Position numbers and translations under genes: made by a program
Notes under the pieces: model-generated
Told to the model about the DNA's origin: nothing
Databases searched by the model: none
What the model saw: the letters and a program-made list of their open reading frames with translations, nothing else
DNA from: Rhizobium sp. WSM4643
GTDB taxonomy: Bacteria; Pseudomonadota; Alphaproteobacteria; Rhizobiales; Rhizobiaceae
Length of the DNA stretch: 64,000 nucleotides
Reading direction: 5' to 3'
Assembly (NCBI RefSeq): GCF_025152745.1
Contig: NZ_CP104043.1
Coordinates: 62,001 to 126,000, forward strand
In this document: piece after piece, positions 25,295 to 34,018 of the stretch
Numbering within the stretch: position 1 is the first letter of the stretch
Layout: every line of letters starts with the position of its first letter

Positions 25295-25597
25295 GCGAAC
25301 GGCAAAGGATGGCTGGCTTTCGCGTCGGTGGCCGCCCGATTGCCCCTCACCCTAACCCTCTCCCCGTAAGGACGGGGAGAGGGGACGTGCTCCACGGGAC
25401 GCTGGCGAGGGACGGAGAGGTCACGGCTTGATCCCTTCGCCCCGTTTACGGGGAGAAGGTGGCGGCAGCCGGATGAGGGGCAGGCGGCCATCTCCTGGCG
25501 CGGGAATATTGAGGTCCAGACGAAGCCCTTACCAATGAAGGCGGGCAGCCATGCCCGTCAACGCAACCGCCATACCCACGGCCCTGAGGTGCGCGAC
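25295..25597. repeat. Rhizobial hairpin repeats between substrate-binding gene and aroQ
   Basis: Contains CCTCTCCCCGT-AAGG-ACGGGGAGAGG (perfect 11-bp stem, near 25357-25382) and CTTCGCCCCGTTTACGGGGAGAAG, continuing as GGTGGCGGCAGCCGGATGAG (to about 25480). These are the same repeat type as at 32120-32168 and 12112-12286. Hairpins here could stabilise the upstream binding-protein message or attenuate the permease genes. No gene lies in this gap. Confidence 0.65.
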
Positions 25598-26041
25598 ATG
25601 ACCAGAACCATTTTTGTGCTCAACGGACCGAACCTGAATCTGCTCGGTGAGCGCGAGCCCGCCATCTACGGCTCGGTGACGCTGGCCAATATCAAGGACA
25701 AGTGCCTCGCAAAGGCTGACAGTCTCGGCTTTGCCATCGACTTCCGGCAGACCAATTTCGAGGGCGAACTGGTGGAGAGCGTGCATCAGGCCAGGACAGA
25801 CGCCTGTGGCATCATCATCAATCCTGCCGGTTATACCTTCACATCGATCGCTCTTCTGGATGCGTTGAAAATGTTCGACCCGCCGAAGATCGAGCTGCAC
25901 ATTTCGAATGTTCATGCGCGCGAGAGCATCTACCACAATTCGCTGATCTCGCGCGTTGCCACCGCCATCATGATCGGCTTTGGAGCCGACGGCTACGAAC
26001 TGGCTATCCAGGCGATGGCTGGAATGGTCAAGCGGGACTGA
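25598..26041 (+). CDS. aroQ: Type II 3-dehydroquinate dehydratase
   Basis: A 147-aa protein, the normal length for type II dehydroquinase, which interconverts 3-dehydroquinate and 3-dehydroshikimate in the cytoplasm. The signature LNGPNLNLLGERE is near 6-18, the catalytic Tyr follows in AIYG, and the HISNVHARES segment with the active-site His and Arg is near 100-109. GAGGTG precedes the ATG. Its place inside a transporter operon opposite a dehydroshikimate dehydratase points to a catabolic role (quinate to protocatechuate), not aromatic amino-acid synthesis. Confidence 0.9.
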   Translation: MTRTIFVLNGPNLNLLGEREPAIYGSVTLANIKDKCLAKADSLGFAIDFRQTNFEGELVESVHQARTDACGIIINPAGYTFTSIALLDALKMFDPPKIELHISNVHARESIYHNSLISRVATAIMIGFGADGYELAIQAMAGMVKRD

Positions 26042-26072
26042 ACTTTCAGGAAGACGGACCGGAAGGGTCGCC

Positions 26073-26741
26073 ATGAATTATAAGTTGGATTTCACCCCGG
26101 TCATAGATGGCCTGCCGAGCCTTCTGCTTGGCTGTCTCGGGACATTCTTACTTGCCATTTGTGGGATGTTGCTGGCGATCATCATCGGAATTGGCGGCGT
26201 TGCGCTGCGCGACTCTGCGCTCAAGCCGGCGCGATGGCTGGTCATCGCCTTCGTCGAATTGATCCGTAACACGCCGTTCCTGGTCCAGATCTTCTTCATC
26301 TATTTTGCGCTTCCGCTCACGGGCATCAGGCTGGATCCGACGCCGACGGCGATTATCGCGCTCGGCATCAACGGTGGTGCCTACGCCATCGAGATCATTC
26401 GCGGCGGCGTTCAGTCGATCCCCAGGGGACAGATGGAAGCGGGGCTGGCCCTTGGTCTGCACAAGGCTCAGGTCTTCCGGCTGATCATTCTCAAGCCGGC
26501 ATTGCGGGCGATCTATCCGTCCCTGACCAGCCAGTTCGTCCTCCTGACGCTCACCACCAGCATTGCATCGGCGATTTCGGCCTACGAGTTGACCTCCGTA
26601 TCGCAGCGCATCGAGTCGGAGAGCTTCCGCAGCTTCGAGGTCTACTTCACGGTCACGGTTTTCTATTTCGTGATCTCCTGGCTGATGATGCGAATCTTCG
26701 CGCTGTTTTCGGCGCGCTACTTCAAATATCCGGTCAAGTAG
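26073..26741 (+). CDS. ABC transporter permease (amino-acid/His-Glu-Gln type), subunit 1
   Basis: A 222-aa inner-membrane permease with about five transmembrane segments and the EAA-like coupling loop MEAGLALGLHKAQVFRLIIL in the middle. The start ATG 26073 has GGAAGGG upstream. It pairs with the second permease, which starts 10 bp after its stop, and with the ATPase at 27448. Substrate specificity follows the binding protein at 24464. Confidence 0.85.
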   Translation: MNYKLDFTPVIDGLPSLLLGCLGTFLLAICGMLLAIIIGIGGVALRDSALKPARWLVIAFVELIRNTPFLVQIFFIYFALPLTGIRLDPTPTAIIALGINGGAYAIEIIRGGVQSIPRGQMEAGLALGLHKAQVFRLIILKPALRAIYPSLTSQFVLLTLTTSIASAISAYELTSVSQRIESESFRSFEVYFTVTVFYFVISWLMMRIFALFSARYFKYPVK

Positions 26742-26751
26742 GAGGAATTCC

Positions 26752-27393
26752 ATGGGTCACGACGAATTCGTCTTCCTCCTCATCGGCTTGAAATGGACCG
26801 TGGTCCTGTCTGCCGTCGGCTTCGTCTGCGGCGGCATTGCAGGGCTCGGTGTCGCCCTTGCCCGTGCCTCGGGCATACCGCTGCTGGAACGCGTCACGGC
26901 CGGCTACATCGCCGTCTTCCAGGGAACCCCGCTGCTCATGCAGCTTTTCGTCGTCTATTACGGCCTCGCTTTGGTCGGGCTGATGCTCGACGCCTGGGTG
27001 GCCGTTGCCATCGGCCTGACCCTGCATGCGAGCGCCTATCTGGGCGAGATCTGGCGCGGATCGATCGAAGCGGTGCCGCGCGGCCAGACGGAAGCGGCAA
27101 AGGCTCTCAGCCTCAGATACGTCTCGCGTATGAGGGATGTCATCCTGCCGCAGGCGCTGCGCATCTCGCTGCCAGCCACGGTCGGTTTCCTCGTGCAACT
27201 GATCAAAGGCACCTCGCTTGCATCGATCGTCGGCTTCACCGAGCTGACGCGGGCCGGCAACATCATCTCCAACCAGATCTTCCAACCGCTGACGGTCTTC
27301 GGCATCGTCGGCGCTCTCTACTTCCTGATGTGCTGCCCACTGACGATCCTTGGCGCGCGCCTCGAACGAAAGTTTGCCGCCTCTGCGCGCTGA
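26752..27393 (+). CDS. ABC transporter permease (amino-acid type), subunit 2
   Basis: A 213-aa inner-membrane permease of the same family as its neighbour, with the coupling motif TEAAKALSLRYVSRMRDVILP near the centre, which contacts the ATPase. AGGAGG lies just before the ATG. It forms the transmembrane heterodimer with the gene at 26073. Confidence 0.86.
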   Translation: MGHDEFVFLLIGLKWTVVLSAVGFVCGGIAGLGVALARASGIPLLERVTAGYIAVFQGTPLLMQLFVVYYGLALVGLMLDAWVAVAIGLTLHASAYLGEIWRGSIEAVPRGQTEAAKALSLRYVSRMRDVILPQALRISLPATVGFLVQLIKGTSLASIVGFTELTRAGNIISNQIFQPLTVFGIVGALYFLMCCPLTILGARLERKFAASAR

Positions 27394-27447
27394 TCCGCAT
27401 GCCCTCGTCTTCGACGCGGTCCAGCCCGCCAACGTGGAGTTCTACTG

Positions 27448-28212
27448 ATGACCAGTCCCAGTCCTGCTCAAGGCGCAGAGACCATGATCACCATGGAGCG
27501 GGTGGAGAAGTGGTATGGCGCTTTTCAAGCCCTGCACGACATCAACATATCGGTTCGCAGCGGCGAGAGGATCGTCTTGTGCGGGCCTTCCGGCAGTGGG
27601 AAGTCGACGCTCATCCGCTGCATCAACCATCTCGAGACCTACGAGAAAGGTGAAATCCGCGTCGGCGGAATTCTTCTAGGCAATCAGGCCAAGACCATCG
27701 ATGCGATCCGTCGTGAGGTCGGCATGGTCTTCCAGCAGTTCAATCTGTTTCCGCATCTGACGGTGCTGCAGAACTGCATGCTGGCGCCGATGAAGGCTGC
27801 CGGCGTCGGCAAGGCGGAGGCCGAGGAACGGGCACGCGGGCTGCTCGAGCGGGTCAAGATCCTGGAGCAGGCCGACAAATATCCGGTGCAGCTTTCGGGT
27901 GGCCAGCAGCAGCGCGTGGCCATTGCCCGCGCGCTTTGCATGCGGCCGAAGGTGATGCTGTTCGACGAGCCGACGTCGGCGCTTGATCCGGAGATGGTCA
28001 AGGAGGTGCTGGATACGATGATTGCGCTCGCCGACGAGGGCATGACGATGATCTGCGTCACCCACGAAATGGGCTTTGCCCGCCAGGTCGCAGATCGCGT
28101 GATTTTCATGGCCAGCGGCGCGATCGTCGAGGAGGCCCCGCCGGCCAAGTTCTTCACAAACCCACAGCATGAGCGAACCACGAAATTCCTCGGAGAGATC
28201 CTGCGGAAGTAA
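27448..28212 (+). CDS. ABC transporter ATP-binding protein (amino-acid type)
   Basis: A 254-aa ATPase with Walker [10 protein letters not shown] (46-54), signature [15 protein letters not shown] near 148-162 and Walker [12 protein letters not shown] near 171-181, plus the H-loop CVTHEMGFA. The sequence is of the GlnQ/HisP type. The ATG at 27448 gives a 12-residue N-terminal tail; [12 protein letters not shown] a few codons later could also start. It closes the four-subunit transporter of this operon. Confidence 0.88.
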   Translation: MTSPSPAQGAETMITMERVEKWYGAFQALHDINISVRSGERIVLCGPSGSGKSTLIRCINHLETYEKGEIRVGGILLGNQAKTIDAIRREVGMVFQQFNLFPHLTVLQNCMLAPMKAAGVGKAEAEERARGLLERVKILEQADKYPVQLSGGQQQRVAIARALCMRPKVMLFDEPTSALDPEMVKEVLDTMIALADEGMTMICVTHEMGFARQVADRVIFMASGAIVEEAPPAKFFTNPQHERTTKFLGEILRK

Positions 28213-28256
28213 TGCGTTTCAAGGTCGATGCCTCTGGCAAATTATGGGAGCAGGCA

Positions 28257-29324
28257 ATGAAGCCGCTGGAGATTGCAGTCATGGGAGCTGGCCTCATCGG
28301 CAGGCGCCACGTCGAGCGTGTCATGTCCGAGCCCGGAACCGTTCTCTCGGCGGTGATCGATCCTTCTGCCGCCGGTCGCGACTTTGCCGAGACTGTCGGC
28401 GCCCGATGGTACCGGAGCTTCTCAGGCATCCGCGTCGAGGATAGGCCTGACGGCGTCATCGTGGCAACGCCGAACCAGCTCCACGTTGAGAACGGAATGG
28501 AGATCGTCGCTGCCGGCATCCCTGTTCTGATCGAGAAACCGATCGCCGATGATGTCGATGCTGCCGCAGCACTGGTTGCCGCCGGCGAGAAGGCAGGCAT
28601 ACCGCTGCTGGTTGGCCATCACAGACGCCACAATCCGATGATCCAGGCGGTCAAACAGATCGTCGACGGCGGAAGGCTTGGCCGGATCCTCACGGTGCAC
28701 GGCACGTTCTGGGTCGCCAAGCCCGACGACTATTTCGACATCCCCTGGCGGCGCGAGGCGGGCGCCGGCCCGGTCTTCGTCAACCTGATCCACGATGTCG
28801 ATCTCTTCCGATATTTCTTCGGCGAGGTCGAAGCCGTCCATGCGATGGAATCCCACGCCGTGCGGAACCATGCCGTCGAGGATACGGCTGTCGTCACGCT
28901 GCGTTTCGCAAGCGGGGTGCTTGCAACCCTCAACGGCAGCGATGCCGTGGCCGCGCCCTGGAGCTGGGAGACGACCACCGGCGAAAACCCCGCTTTTCCC
29001 CGTTACGATCAATTCTGCTACCAGATCGGCGGCACCAAGGGTTCGCTCGGAATTCCCGATCTGACGCTTTGGACGAGCCCTTCGAAGCCCGATTGGCTGG
29101 AGCCGCTTGCCCAGGAGCGCGTGCCTTACCAAGCCGCCGATCCCCTTTGCGTTCAGCTCAGACACTTTTGCGACGTCATTCGTGGCGGTGCCACGCCTCT
29201 GGTGAGTGGCCGGGAGGGCCTTGCTACGCTCAGGGTCGTCGAAGCGATCAAGAGATCGGCACGCTTAGGGCAGATGATCCACCTCTCTAACGCCAGCGCC
29301 TCTTCCGATCCCCAGAAAGTCTGA
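28257..29324 (+). CDS. Gfo/Idh/MocA family NAD(P)-dependent oxidoreductase
   Basis: A 355-aa dehydrogenase. The Rossmann motif GAGLIGRRH is at 10-18, the family EKP motif (IEKPIADD) near 96, and the C-terminal Gfo/Idh domain carries GHHRRHNP. I chose ATG 28257 because GGGAGCAGG precedes it; an ATG at 28212 directly after the ATPase stop would add 15 residues. The family oxidises or reduces sugar- or cyclitol-type alcohols. Between a hydroaromatic-acid transporter and a shikimate-dehydrogenase-like gene, a role in oxidising quinate, shikimate or a related cyclitol is plausible but unproven. Confidence 0.82.
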   Translation: MKPLEIAVMGAGLIGRRHVERVMSEPGTVLSAVIDPSAAGRDFAETVGARWYRSFSGIRVEDRPDGVIVATPNQLHVENGMEIVAAGIPVLIEKPIADDVDAAAALVAAGEKAGIPLLVGHHRRHNPMIQAVKQIVDGGRLGRILTVHGTFWVAKPDDYFDIPWRREAGAGPVFVNLIHDVDLFRYFFGEVEAVHAMESHAVRNHAVEDTAVVTLRFASGVLATLNGSDAVAAPWSWETTTGENPAFPRYDQFCYQIGGTKGSLGIPDLTLWTSPSKPDWLEPLAQERVPYQAADPLCVQLRHFCDVIRGGATPLVSGREGLATLRVVEAIKRSARLGQMIHLSNASASSDPQKV

Positions 29325-29328
29325 CCAC

Positions 29329-30159
29329 ATGATCACCGGGACGACCAAACTCATCGCTCACCTCGGCTATCCCACGGAGTCCTTCAAGGCCCCGCTGATC
29401 TACAATCCTTACTTTCAGAAGAACGGAATTGATGCCGTCGTCGTGCCGATGGGCTGCAGACCGGAGGATTATCCGGCATTTCTGAAGCTTCTGTTCCGGT
29501 TGTCCAACATCCACGGTGCTCTGATCACGATGCCGCACAAGGTTTCGACAATGGCACTGCTCGACGAAACATCGACCAACGCAAAAGTCGCCGGCTCGTG
29601 CAATGCAGTGCGTCTCGGTTCGGACGGCAGGCTGATCGGTGACATGTTCGATGGCGAGGGCTTCGTTCGCGGCGTGTTGCGCAAGGGTAAAAAGGTTGAA
29701 GGAGCCCATGCGCTCATTGCGGGCGCCGGCGGCGTCGGCTCGGCGATCGCCGCGTCATTGGCACAGGCGGGTGTGGACCACCTCGCCATCTTCGATGCCA
29801 ACCAGACGACCGCGACCGCGCTGCTGGACAGGCTGAAGAAATATTATCCGCATCTTGAAGTGACGGTCGGCTCCGCCGATCCTGAAGGTTTCGACATTGT
29901 CGTCAATGCGACGCCTCTCGGCATGCGGCGAGGTGACCCGCTGCCGATCGATATCGACCGCATCTCGCCATCGACCTTCGTCGGCGAAGTCGTGTTGACG
30001 AAGGAGATAACCCCTTTTCTTGAGGCCGTGCGGGCGCGCGGCTGCGCATTTCAGGTGGGGACGGACATGTTGTTCGAACAGATCCCCGCCTATCTCGAAT
30101 TCTTCGAATTCCCGACGACGACGGCCGACAATCTCCGTGCCATCGCCAAACTCGGATGA
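29329..30159 (+). CDS. Shikimate/quinate dehydrogenase-like protein (AroE family)
   Basis: A 276-aa AroE-family protein. The substrate domain has catalytic Lys71 in TMPHK (68-71... with K at 71), Asn92 in GSCNAVR and Asp105; the NAD(P) domain has GAGGVGS (132-138). The usual GDNTDG sequence is GDMFDG (104-109) here, which sets it apart from biosynthetic AroE. With the transporter, aroQ and dehydroshikimate dehydratase nearby, it most likely oxidises shikimate or quinate for catabolism. It starts 4 bp after the Gfo/Idh stop and is the last gene of the operon. Confidence 0.82.
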   Translation: MITGTTKLIAHLGYPTESFKAPLIYNPYFQKNGIDAVVVPMGCRPEDYPAFLKLLFRLSNIHGALITMPHKVSTMALLDETSTNAKVAGSCNAVRLGSDGRLIGDMFDGEGFVRGVLRKGKKVEGAHALIAGAGGVGSAIAASLAQAGVDHLAIFDANQTTATALLDRLKKYYPHLEVTVGSADPEGFDIVVNATPLGMRRGDPLPIDIDRISPSTFVGEVVLTKEITPFLEAVRARGCAFQVGTDMLFEQIPAYLEFFEFPTTTADNLRAIAKLG

Positions 30160-30169
30160 TGCGAATTCA

Positions 30170-30222
30170 GAGCATGATGCCGAAAAGTGTGAGCGGTTTT
30201 TCGGACGACATCCTGTTCTAGA
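30170..30222. repeat. RIME-like half element at the 3' end of two convergent genes
   Basis: AGAGCATGATGCCGAAAAGT, then a short loop, then TTTTCGGACGACATCCTGTTCTAG. It corresponds to parts of both palindromes of the full copies at 7615 and 53425. The TAG stop of the SDR gene (complement of 30218-30220) lies in this element. Confidence 0.7.
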
Positions 30223-30985
30223 GCGAGGCGGTGATGCCGCCATCGACCGTCAGCATGTGGCCGTTGACGAAGGAAGAGGCATCCGAGGCGAGGAAGACGG
30301 CGGCGCCGACGAGCTCCTTGACCTCGCCCCAGCGGCCCGCCGGCGTGCGGGTTTCCAGCCAGCCAGAAAACTTCGGATCGTCGACAAGCGCCTGGTTGAG
30401 CGGCGTGCGGAAATAGCCGGGCGCGATCGCATTGACCTGCAGGCCGTATTTCGCCCAGTCGGTGGCCATGCCGCGCGTGAGGTTCTTCACCGCGCCTTTG
30501 GTCGCGGTATAGGGCGCGATACCGGGACGGGCGAGTTCGGCCTGGACGGAGGCGATGTTGATGATCTTGCCGCAGCCGCGCGATATCATCGCCTGGGCGA
30601 CCGGCTGGCTGACATAGAACAGGCTGGAGACATTGGTCTTGAAGATCTCGTCCCACTTGTCGACCGGGAAGTTCTCCAACGGTGTGCGAAACTGCATGCC
30701 GGCATTGTTGACGAGGATGTCGATCGGGCCGATCTCCGCCTCGATATAGGCGATGGCGGTGCGGCTGGCCTCCGCATCGGTGACGTCGAAGGCGGCGCTG
30801 ACGGCATGGCGATGGCTGCGACGGATATCCTCGGCGGCGGCCTCCGCCTTCTGCGCGTTGCGGCCGTTGATGATGATCGAAGCGCCATGCTCGGCAAGCC
30901 CGACCGCCAATGCGCGGCCGATGCCCTGACTGGAGCCGGTGACGAGGGCACGACGGCCGGAGAGGTCGAAGAGGGGAAAGGTCAC
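30218..30985 (-). CDS. SDR family oxidoreductase (gluconate 5-dehydrogenase-like)
   Basis: A 255-aa classical short-chain dehydrogenase. The cofactor motif TGSSQGIG is at 16-23, NNAG near 93, and the active-site YTATK (Tyr-x3-Lys) near 162-166. I chose the GTG at 30985 because AGGAG lies at the right distance; upstream in-frame codons lack one. The sequence style (LFDLSGRRALVTGSSQG) fits the Ga5DH/sugar-acid group. Its role in the neighbouring catabolic block is unclear; it may be unrelated. pcaB starts further upstream on the same strand. Confidence 0.82.
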   Translation of the reverse strand: MTFPLFDLSGRRALVTGSSQGIGRALAVGLAEHGASIIINGRNAQKAEAAAEDIRRSHRHAVSAAFDVTDAEASRTAIAYIEAEIGPIDILVNNAGMQFRTPLENFPVDKWDEIFKTNVSSLFYVSQPVAQAMISRGCGKIINIASVQAELARPGIAPYTATKGAVKNLTRGMATDWAKYGLQVNAIAPGYFRTPLNQALVDDPKFSGWLETRTPAGRWGEVKELVGAAVFLASDASSFVNGHMLTVDGGITASL

Positions 30986-31052
30986 GAGGCTGCTCCTGAT
31001 TTCATTGCGCTCTGCATAGCCGGTTTCCGGCATTACATGCAAAGGCGCTGAA

Positions 31053-32099
31053 TCAGGTCACTCCAAGCCTCTTGATATTCCCCGTCAGCTCCTTCGCCAG
31101 TCCCAGGCTGGCGGCAGTTGCCATCGTCATTTGCGGCAGCAGCAGCCATTCGAGCGTCCAGGCGGCGCCCGAGCGTTCCTGTTCGTGGATAAGCGACTGG
31201 TGGATGCCCGATAGAACAGTGGCGTTGAAGCGGGCGAGCGAGACGAGGACTTCGGCGGAGACGGGGTTCTGCTTGTGTGCCATGGCCGACGAGGTGCCGC
31301 CGCCTGAAATTTCGATCTCATCGCCGGCCTGGGCAAGCAGCGCGATATCCTGCCCCATCTTGCCGAGACTGCCCGATATCGACGCGAACAGGCCGGCAAT
31401 ATCGGCGATCGGCAGACGCCCGCTCTGCCATTGCGGTGCATCGGTGAGGCCGAGTTCCTGGGCGAGCGAAGCGCGGATGGCGGCGGCCTGCGATCCGATC
31501 TTGTCCAGGGTGCCGGCCGCACCACCGAACTGGACGGGAAAACTCTGCTCGGTCAGGCGATCGCGATAGGTCGTCAACGGTGCGCGCCACGCGTTGAGGC
31601 GATCAGCAACGGTAATCGGGATCGCCGCCTGCATACGTGTGTGACCCATCAGCCGGTTCCGGCCGAACTGGCGGTCCAGCGCATCGAGCCGTGCGGCAAT
31701 GGTGGAAAGCCGACCGGCAAACAGGAAGACGACGGTCTTCAGGCGGATCATCAGGCTGGTATCGATGACATCCTGGCTGGTGGCGCCGAGATGCAGGCTT
31801 TTTGCCGCTTCCTCGCCGACATCGGCGCGCAACTGCTTCACGAGATCGGGAACAACGACACCGTCCCTTGCCGTTGCCGATCGAAGACTGGACATATCCG
31901 GCGAGAAGGCGGCGCAGGTGTCAGCGATGCGCCTTGCGGCTTCGGCAGGAATGAGGCCGTGAGCGGCTTCAGCCTTGGCGAGCGCGGCCTCGAAGGAGAG
32001 CATGGCCCGTATATCCGCCTCGGCGGAGACATAGGGCGCGATTTCATCGTCGCCGAGCAGGCTGGAAAGGAAGGGGTGGTCGAAGGGCGATGCGGTCAT
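31053..32099 (-). CDS. pcaB: 3-carboxy-cis,cis-muconate cycloisomerase
   Basis: A 348-aa protein of the fumarase/aspartase superfamily with the signature GGTSSAMAHKQNP near residues 265-277. PcaB converts 3-carboxy-cis,cis-muconate to 4-carboxymuconolactone in the protocatechuate branch of the beta-ketoadipate pathway. I chose ATG 32099 (MTASPFDHPF). The frame is open to 32225, but that extension translates a rhizobial repeat and is not credible. It is last in the pcaDCHGB order on the minus strand. Confidence 0.92.
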   Translation of the reverse strand: MTASPFDHPFLSSLLGDDEIAPYVSAEADIRAMLSFEAALAKAEAAHGLIPAEAARRIADTCAAFSPDMSSLRSATARDGVVVPDLVKQLRADVGEEAAKSLHLGATSQDVIDTSLMIRLKTVVFLFAGRLSTIAARLDALDRQFGRNRLMGHTRMQAAIPITVADRLNAWRAPLTTYRDRLTEQSFPVQFGGAAGTLDKIGSQAAAIRASLAQELGLTDAPQWQSGRLPIADIAGLFASISGSLGKMGQDIALLAQAGDEIEISGGGTSSAMAHKQNPVSAEVLVSLARFNATVLSGIHQSLIHEQERSGAAWTLEWLLLPQMTMATAASLGLAKELTGNIKRLGVT

Positions 32100-32119
32100 G
32101 ATCGTCTCGGTTTGTGGTG

Positions 32120-32168
32120 GCGGCCCCCTCATCCGGCTGCCGCCACCTTCTCCCCACTGGGGAGAAGG
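32120..32168. repeat. Rhizobial hairpin repeat between pcaG and pcaB
   Basis: CCTCATCCGGCTGCCGCCAC followed by CTTCTCCCCACTGGGGAGAAG. This is the same family as the repeats at 25340-25480 and 12112-12286. The inner stem CTTCTCCCC/GGGGAGAAG could form a hairpin in the pca message between pcaG and pcaB. Confidence 0.7.
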
Positions 32169-32240
32169 GACTCGAGGCGGCGTCCGCGATTTATGGAGGC
32201 TACTTGCACAGTGGCCGGCAAACAAGCCGCCACCATGCCC

Positions 32241-32852
32241 TCAGATATCGAGAAACACCGTTTCCTTCGGGCCCTGCAGGTAGATGTCGAAATGACAGGT
32301 CGCGCCGTCGCGGGTGGCGATCATCGTTGCGACGCGCTCGCGATGTTCGATGCGGGAAAGCAGTGGGTCGGCGGCATTGGCCTCCGTCTCCTCCGGAAAA
32401 TACATGCGCGTGTGTAGGCCGATATTGATGCCGCGGGCGACGATCCAGAAGGTGATGTGCGGGGCTTGTCTGCGGCCGTCCCTGAAGGGAACGCGGCCGG
32501 GCTTGACCGTCTCGAAGCTATAGACGCCGTCTTCAGCACGGGTCGGGCAGCGGCCCCAGCCGGTGAAATTGGGATCGGCGGCGCCGCGCATTTCAGACGG
32601 GCTGTTGTAGAGGCCGGCGCTGTCGGCCTGCCAGATCTCGACGACCGCATCGCGCACCAATGCGCCGGCGCCGTCGAAGATCCGGCCCGTGACGGTGATA
32701 CGCTCGCCGAGCGTCTTGTCGTTGACCATCCCGATGCCGAGATCGGTGTCGTAGACGCCCGAGATGTCGCAGAAATTCGGCGTCAGGCCGATATGCACAT
32801 AGGGGCCTGCCGTCTGCGACGGAGTTTCCTTGAGATAGCCGAGCTGCTGCAT
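32241..32852 (-). CDS. pcaG: Protocatechuate 3,4-dioxygenase alpha subunit
   Basis: A 203-aa intradiol dioxygenase alpha chain (QTAGPYVHIGLTPNF at the N-terminus; VVEIWQADSAGLYNSP and PHITFWI in the core). In the enzyme it pairs with PcaH, which provides the ferric site. The corresponding His-x-His is PHITFW here, so this chain lacks the full ligand set, as expected for PcaG. It starts 2 bp after pcaH ends. Confidence 0.93.
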   Translation of the reverse strand: MQQLGYLKETPSQTAGPYVHIGLTPNFCDISGVYDTDLGIGMVNDKTLGERITVTGRIFDGAGALVRDAVVEIWQADSAGLYNSPSEMRGAADPNFTGWGRCPTRAEDGVYSFETVKPGRVPFRDGRRQAPHITFWIVARGINIGLHTRMYFPEETEANAADPLLSRIEHRERVATMIATRDGATCHFDIYLQGPKETVFLDI

Positions 32853-32854
32853 GG

Positions 32855-33604
32855 TCAGTTGCCCTCCAATTTGTTTTCGAACATCGTCGAGCGGCGGCCG
32901 CGCAGCACGATATCGAATTTGTAGGCGCGTGAATCCATCGGAATGGTGTTGCCCCAGTCGAGCGGCGCGATCAGCTGCTCGATCGCCGCCTTATCGGGGA
33001 TCGTGCCGACGATCGGACATTTCCAGATCATCGGGTCGCCTTCGAAATACATCTGGGTGATCAGGCGCTGGGCAAAGCCATGGCCGAAGATCGAGAAATG
33101 GATATGGGCGGGGCGCCAATCGTTGATGCCGTTCGGCCAGGGATAGGCGCCGGGGCGGACGGTGCGGAAGTGATAACGGCCGTCCTCGTCGGTGATGGCG
33201 CGGCCGCAGCCGCCGAAATTCGGGTCGATCGCCGCCAGATAGGTTTCCTTCTTGTGGCGATAGCGGCCGCCGGCATTGGCCTGCCAGAACTCCACCAAGG
33301 CGCCTGCAACCGGCCTGGCGCGCTCGTCGAGCACGCGGCCATGGACGATGATGCGTTCGCCGATGGCGCTTTCGCCGGGCTGCGCGTAGTTCAGGATCAG
33401 GTCGTTATCGAGGTCTCCGATCATCGAATGGCCAAAGACCGGACCGGTGATCTCGGAAATCGTGCCGTCGAGCGAAAGCAGCGCCCGCTGCGGCGCGCGC
33501 AGCACGGAAGTCTTGTAGCCGGGGGTCAGCGCCGGGGCATGCCAGGCGCGGTCGCGGGCGAAAAAGGCGCCGGTCTCGGGCTTGCGGTTCTGTCGTTCGG
33601 ACAT
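32855..33604 (-). CDS. pcaH: Protocatechuate 3,4-dioxygenase beta subunit
   Basis: A 249-aa catalytic chain that opens the protocatechuate ring between the two hydroxyl-bearing carbons to give 3-carboxy-cis,cis-muconate. The ferric ligands are visible: Tyr in GGRYRHKK, Tyr in PGAYPWPNG, and the two His in [11 protein letters not shown]. The N-terminus has the [13 protein letters not shown] segment typical of PcaH. It lies between pcaC (9-bp gap) and pcaG (2-bp gap), so it is co-transcribed. Confidence 0.95.
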   Translation of the reverse strand: MSERQNRKPETGAFFARDRAWHAPALTPGYKTSVLRAPQRALLSLDGTISEITGPVFGHSMIGDLDNDLILNYAQPGESAIGERIIVHGRVLDERARPVAGALVEFWQANAGGRYRHKKETYLAAIDPNFGGCGRAITDEDGRYHFRTVRPGAYPWPNGINDWRPAHIHFSIFGHGFAQRLITQMYFEGDPMIWKCPIVGTIPDKAAIEQLIAPLDWGNTIPMDSRAYKFDIVLRGRRSTMFENKLEGN

Positions 33605-33613
33605 GTTCCTCCC

Positions 33614-34018
33614 TCAGGCCGCCTTTTCGGCGTCCATCTGTTCAAAAGCCTGCTTTGCGATCTTGATCGCGTGATTGGCGGCGGGAACGCCGGCATAGAT
33701 CGCCACATGCAGCAGCGCCTCGCAAATATCCTCGCGGGTTGCGCCCGTATTGGCGGTGGCGCGCACATGCATGGCGACCTCGTCGTCCTGGCCGAGGGCG
33801 GCAAGCAGAGCGATCGTGACGATGGAGCGCTCGCGCTTCGTCAGCGCCGGGCGCGACCAGACATGGCCCCAGGCGGCTTCGGTGATCAACTCCTGGAAAG
33901 GGCGGTCGAACTCCGTCGACGCGGTGGCGGCGCGGTCGACATGGGCGTCGCCGAGCACGGCGCGGCGGGTCGCCATGCCCTGGCGATAGCGCTCGGAGGA
34001 GGACGCGGTCTCATTCAT
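33614..34018 (-). CDS. pcaC: 4-carboxymuconolactone decarboxylase
   Basis: A 134-aa protein of the CMD family (RYRQGMATRRAVLGDAHVDR; ITEAAWGHVWSRPALTKRER; HVRATANTGATREDI), which decarboxylates 4-carboxymuconolactone to 3-oxoadipate enol-lactone. I chose ATG 34018, which overlaps the pcaD stop (ATGA). It is a stand-alone PcaC, not fused to PcaD as in some bacteria. Confidence 0.94.
   Translation of the reverse strand: MNETASSSERYRQGMATRRAVLGDAHVDRAATASTEFDRPFQELITEAAWGHVWSRPALTKRERSIVTIALLAALGQDDEVAMHVRATANTGATREDICEALLHVAIYAGVPAANHAIKIAKQAFEQMDAEKAA

Noticed and set aside
25340..25480. Short repeated hairpins considered as a CRISPR array
   Set aside because: There are only two unequal hairpins with no regular repeat-spacer period; they match dispersed rhizobial palindromes.
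32100..32225. 42-codon N-terminal extension of pcaB
   Set aside because: It translates the rhizobial hairpin repeat at 32120-32168; family homology starts at MTASPFDHPF.
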